Shown here: positions 6,088 through 7,269 of the stretch, in pieces | How the letters are laid out: each line of letters begins with the position of its first letter | Position numbering within the stretch: position 1 is the stretch's first letter | Assembly (NCBI GenBank): GCA_015663065.1 | Contig: DQSX01000069.1 | Location: 1-7,269 of the forward strand | Length of the DNA stretch: 7,269 nt | Direction: 5' to 3' | DNA from: Sulfurovum sp. | GTDB taxonomy: Bacteria > Campylobacterota > Campylobacteria > Campylobacterales > Sulfurovaceae | Translations under genes and position numbers: made by a program | Notes under the pieces: generated by a model | The model's database searches: none | Seen by the model: only the letters and a program-made list of their open reading frames with translations | What the model was told of the DNA's origin: nothing

Positions 6088-6117
6088 TTGTTATTTTAAA
6101 GTAATAGTCGTTAATAG
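6088..6117 (-). promoter_or_regulatory. Candidate promoter and direct repeats upstream of the response regulator
   Basis: The 70-base gap between the permease stop and the regulator start contains, on the minus strand, TTTAAAATAAC with a -10-like TAAAAT. Upstream of it is a direct repeat CTATTA (6112-6117 and 6102-6107) with exactly 10-base spacing. Tandem repeats one helical turn apart are the usual target form of OmpR-family regulators, so autoregulation is possible. The repeats are short in AT-rich DNA and could be chance. Confidence 0.3.
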
Positions 6118-6126
6118 CGGGTTAAA

Positions 6127-7146
6127 TTACTTTTCATTGTAGTCCAGATAGACTTTTGTAATGGCAATAAGAAAAGAGGTCACTGCAGGACCGAGGATCA
6201 TACCCCAGAAACCGTAGGTACTCATCCCTGCCAAAATAGAGAAAAAGATGACAATAGAGTTGATCTTGATCGTACTCTTTAAAAAATCTTTTTTAATGAC
6301 ATCTATGATCATCGGTTTTATGAAAGTGTCTGCGATCACAGAGATCACAATGATCGAATACGAAGCAAGAATGATCGCTGTCTGTGCGTCGATCTTTGTC
6401 CATACATACAGGGAAACAGGCGCCCATACGATCAAGCCGCCTATGACAGGGATGAGTGATGCAAAACCGTAAATGACCCCGAAAAAGAGTCCGTTAAATC
6501 CAAAATAGCTCATAATAATGCCAAAGAGAAACCCCTCAAATATAGCAGTGACTATGACCGAATAGAAGACCACCTCCATCGTGGCGGAAACCTCTTCGAT
6601 CATCTTGCTTCCTTTTTCCGAAGAGACAGGAAGCAGTTCAAGGATGGTATCGAAAAAGAGATTACCGTAATAGTTTATAAAAAAGTAAAATACCACTACA
6701 AAAAACATATTTTTCATAAACCCAAGCCCTGCACCACCTACTGCAGTGGCATAAGAGGTTGACTCTTTAATGTAAGTGGTGATCTGTGACTCATTCAGAT
6801 AAGCATCGGTAAAGCGGTGCAAAAAAGGGATATCATCAAGAAAATTTTTGATCGCATAGATAGTATCTTTGACTCCGGCACTGTCCAACTGCGAAATATA
6901 ACTCACCCCCAATGTGGCAAGGTAAACAATAGGTGCAAAAAGAAGCAGTGTCATAAGCATTGTGGAGATACCAGCAGAGATATGCGCAGAACCTGTATAG
7001 TCGGTAATGTATTTTGTCAGGTTAAACGTAGCCATACTTAAAAGCACTGCTACCGTGATAGAGAGCATAAAGGGCTGATAGACGGAGTAGGCACCTATGA
7101 TCCCCAGAACAAACAGGGCAGTAATGAGCAGAGAGGTTTTAGTCAT
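6127..7146 (-). CDS. AI-2E/PerM-family (UPF0118) integral membrane transporter
   Basis: A polytopic inner-membrane protein, 339 residues from the ATG at 7146. N-terminal hydrophobic segments lie at about 5-24, 26-40 and 58-82; a soluble loop with short helices at about 85-135; and further segments at about 142-160, 195-215, 217-248, 258-275 and 295-330. Family hallmarks are SLIPVIGGLIVWAPV (230-244), DTFIKP (273-278) and GFWGMILGP (312-320). The family includes E. coli TqsA, PerM and YdiK. Substrates differ between members (autoinducer-2 export, Na+/H+ antiport) and cannot be told here. An in-frame ATG at 7188 would give 353 residues but runs 50 bases into ruvB. The 7146 ATG overlaps the ruvB stop by 8 bases (ATGACTAA), with AAGGA (7158-7162) 11 nt upstream. 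It is probably coupled to ruvB. Confidence 0.92.
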   Translation of the reverse strand: MTKTSLLITALFVLGIIGAYSVYQPFMLSITVAVLLSMATFNLTKYITDYTGSAHISAGISTMLMTLLLFAPIVYLATLGVSYISQLDSAGVKDTIYAIKNFLDDIPFLHRFTDAYLNESQITTYIKESTSYATAVGGAGLGFMKNMFFVVVFYFFINYYGNLFFDTILELLPVSSEKGSKMIEEVSATMEVVFYSVIVTAIFEGFLFGIIMSYFGFNGLFFGVIYGFASLIPVIGGLIVWAPVSLYVWTKIDAQTAIILASYSIIVISVIADTFIKPMIIDVIKKDFLKSTIKINSIVIFFSILAGMSTYGFWGMILGPAVTSFLIAITKVYLDYNEK

Positions 7147-7269
7147 CAAAAAGACCATCCTTGATGCCGCCAAGTTTAAAGTGTTCATAACTTTTTTGGG
7201 TGGCGATGCGCCCTCTGGCAGTTCTCTCTATGTAACCGTTGGCTATGAGGTAGGGTTCAAGAACATCTT
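7139..7269 (-). CDS. ruvB: Holliday junction branch-migration ATPase RuvB, C-terminal 42 residues (5' end outside window)
   Basis: On the minus strand the frame from 7267 is open to TAA at 7139-7141 and reads DVLEPYLIANGYIERTARGR, then IATQKSYEHFKLGG and a short acidic tail. This is the winged-helix C-terminus of RuvB, recognised by EPYLI, the G(Y/F)(I/L)xRT core and RGRxAT, which precedes a helix ending in (Y/W)xHF. RuvB is the hexameric ATPase that drives Holliday junction migration with RuvA in recombinational repair. The ATPase domains lie beyond the window edge. The stop overlaps the permease start by 8 bases. The identification rests on 42 residues, but the motif is distinctive. Confidence 0.9.
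   Translation of the reverse strand, partial: DVLEPYLIANGYIERTARGRIATQKSYEHFKLGGIKDGLFDD

Noticed and set aside
1..7269. CRISPR array, tRNA/rRNA gene, transposase, toxin-antitoxin or phage defence genes
   Set aside because: I looked on both strands and saw no regularly spaced repeats, tRNA-like cloverleaf with a T-loop, or recognisable mobile or defence proteins. The window is mostly ordinary core genes.

Overview
The window looks like core chromosome of a Campylobacterota (epsilonproteobacterial) organism, most likely a Sulfurovum- or Sulfurimonas-like vent or sediment type. This rests on gene content and protein style: an OTCase / oxygen-independent coproporphyrinogen oxidase / CCG-type Fe-S protein cluster, and an ArsRS-like two-component pair whose kinase has the H-box MHELKTPITKG typical of that group. 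The base composition is moderately AT-rich. The species cannot be fixed from the sequence alone.

Layout. The left half is on the plus strand: the 3' end of an unrecognised gene (1-189), argF (259-1182), hemN (about 1284-2651) and a two-CCG-domain Fe-S protein of the GlcF/LutA/HdrD type (2774-4078). The right half is on the minus strand, reading from the window's right edge leftwards: the 3' end of ruvB (7139-7269, not apparent from a simple ATG-based scan), an AI-2E/PerM-family membrane protein overlapping it by 8 bases (6127-7146), an OmpR-type response regulator (5376-6056) and its sensor kinase (4147-5379), which overlap by ATGA. The two halves converge at about 4079-4146, where a small hairpin with a T-run is the likely terminator.

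Functional reading. argF makes citrulline for arginine synthesis. hemN makes protoporphyrinogen IX without oxygen. The Fe-S protein probably passes electrons from a hydroxyacid-type dehydrogenase, but no such partner is in the window. The regulator/kinase pair probably senses an envelope or acid-type signal. ruvB acts in Holliday-junction migration, and the AI-2E-type permease is translationally coupled to it.

Most interesting points: (1) the response regulator has no in-frame ATG, GTG or TTG that preserves its essential N-terminus, and appears to start at an ATT codon behind a strong Shine-Dalgarno sequence; (2) a perfect 26-bp inverted repeat with outward GTAG ends, like a paired REP element, fills the argF-hemN gap and ends two bases before a decoy ATG for hemN; (3) a second, different folded palindromic element fills the hemN/Fe-S gene gap; (4) hemN and the Fe-S gene share an unusual AAGGAAAC...TTGAGT start context. 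I see no defence system, CRISPR array, transposase gene or clear new multi-gene system here.
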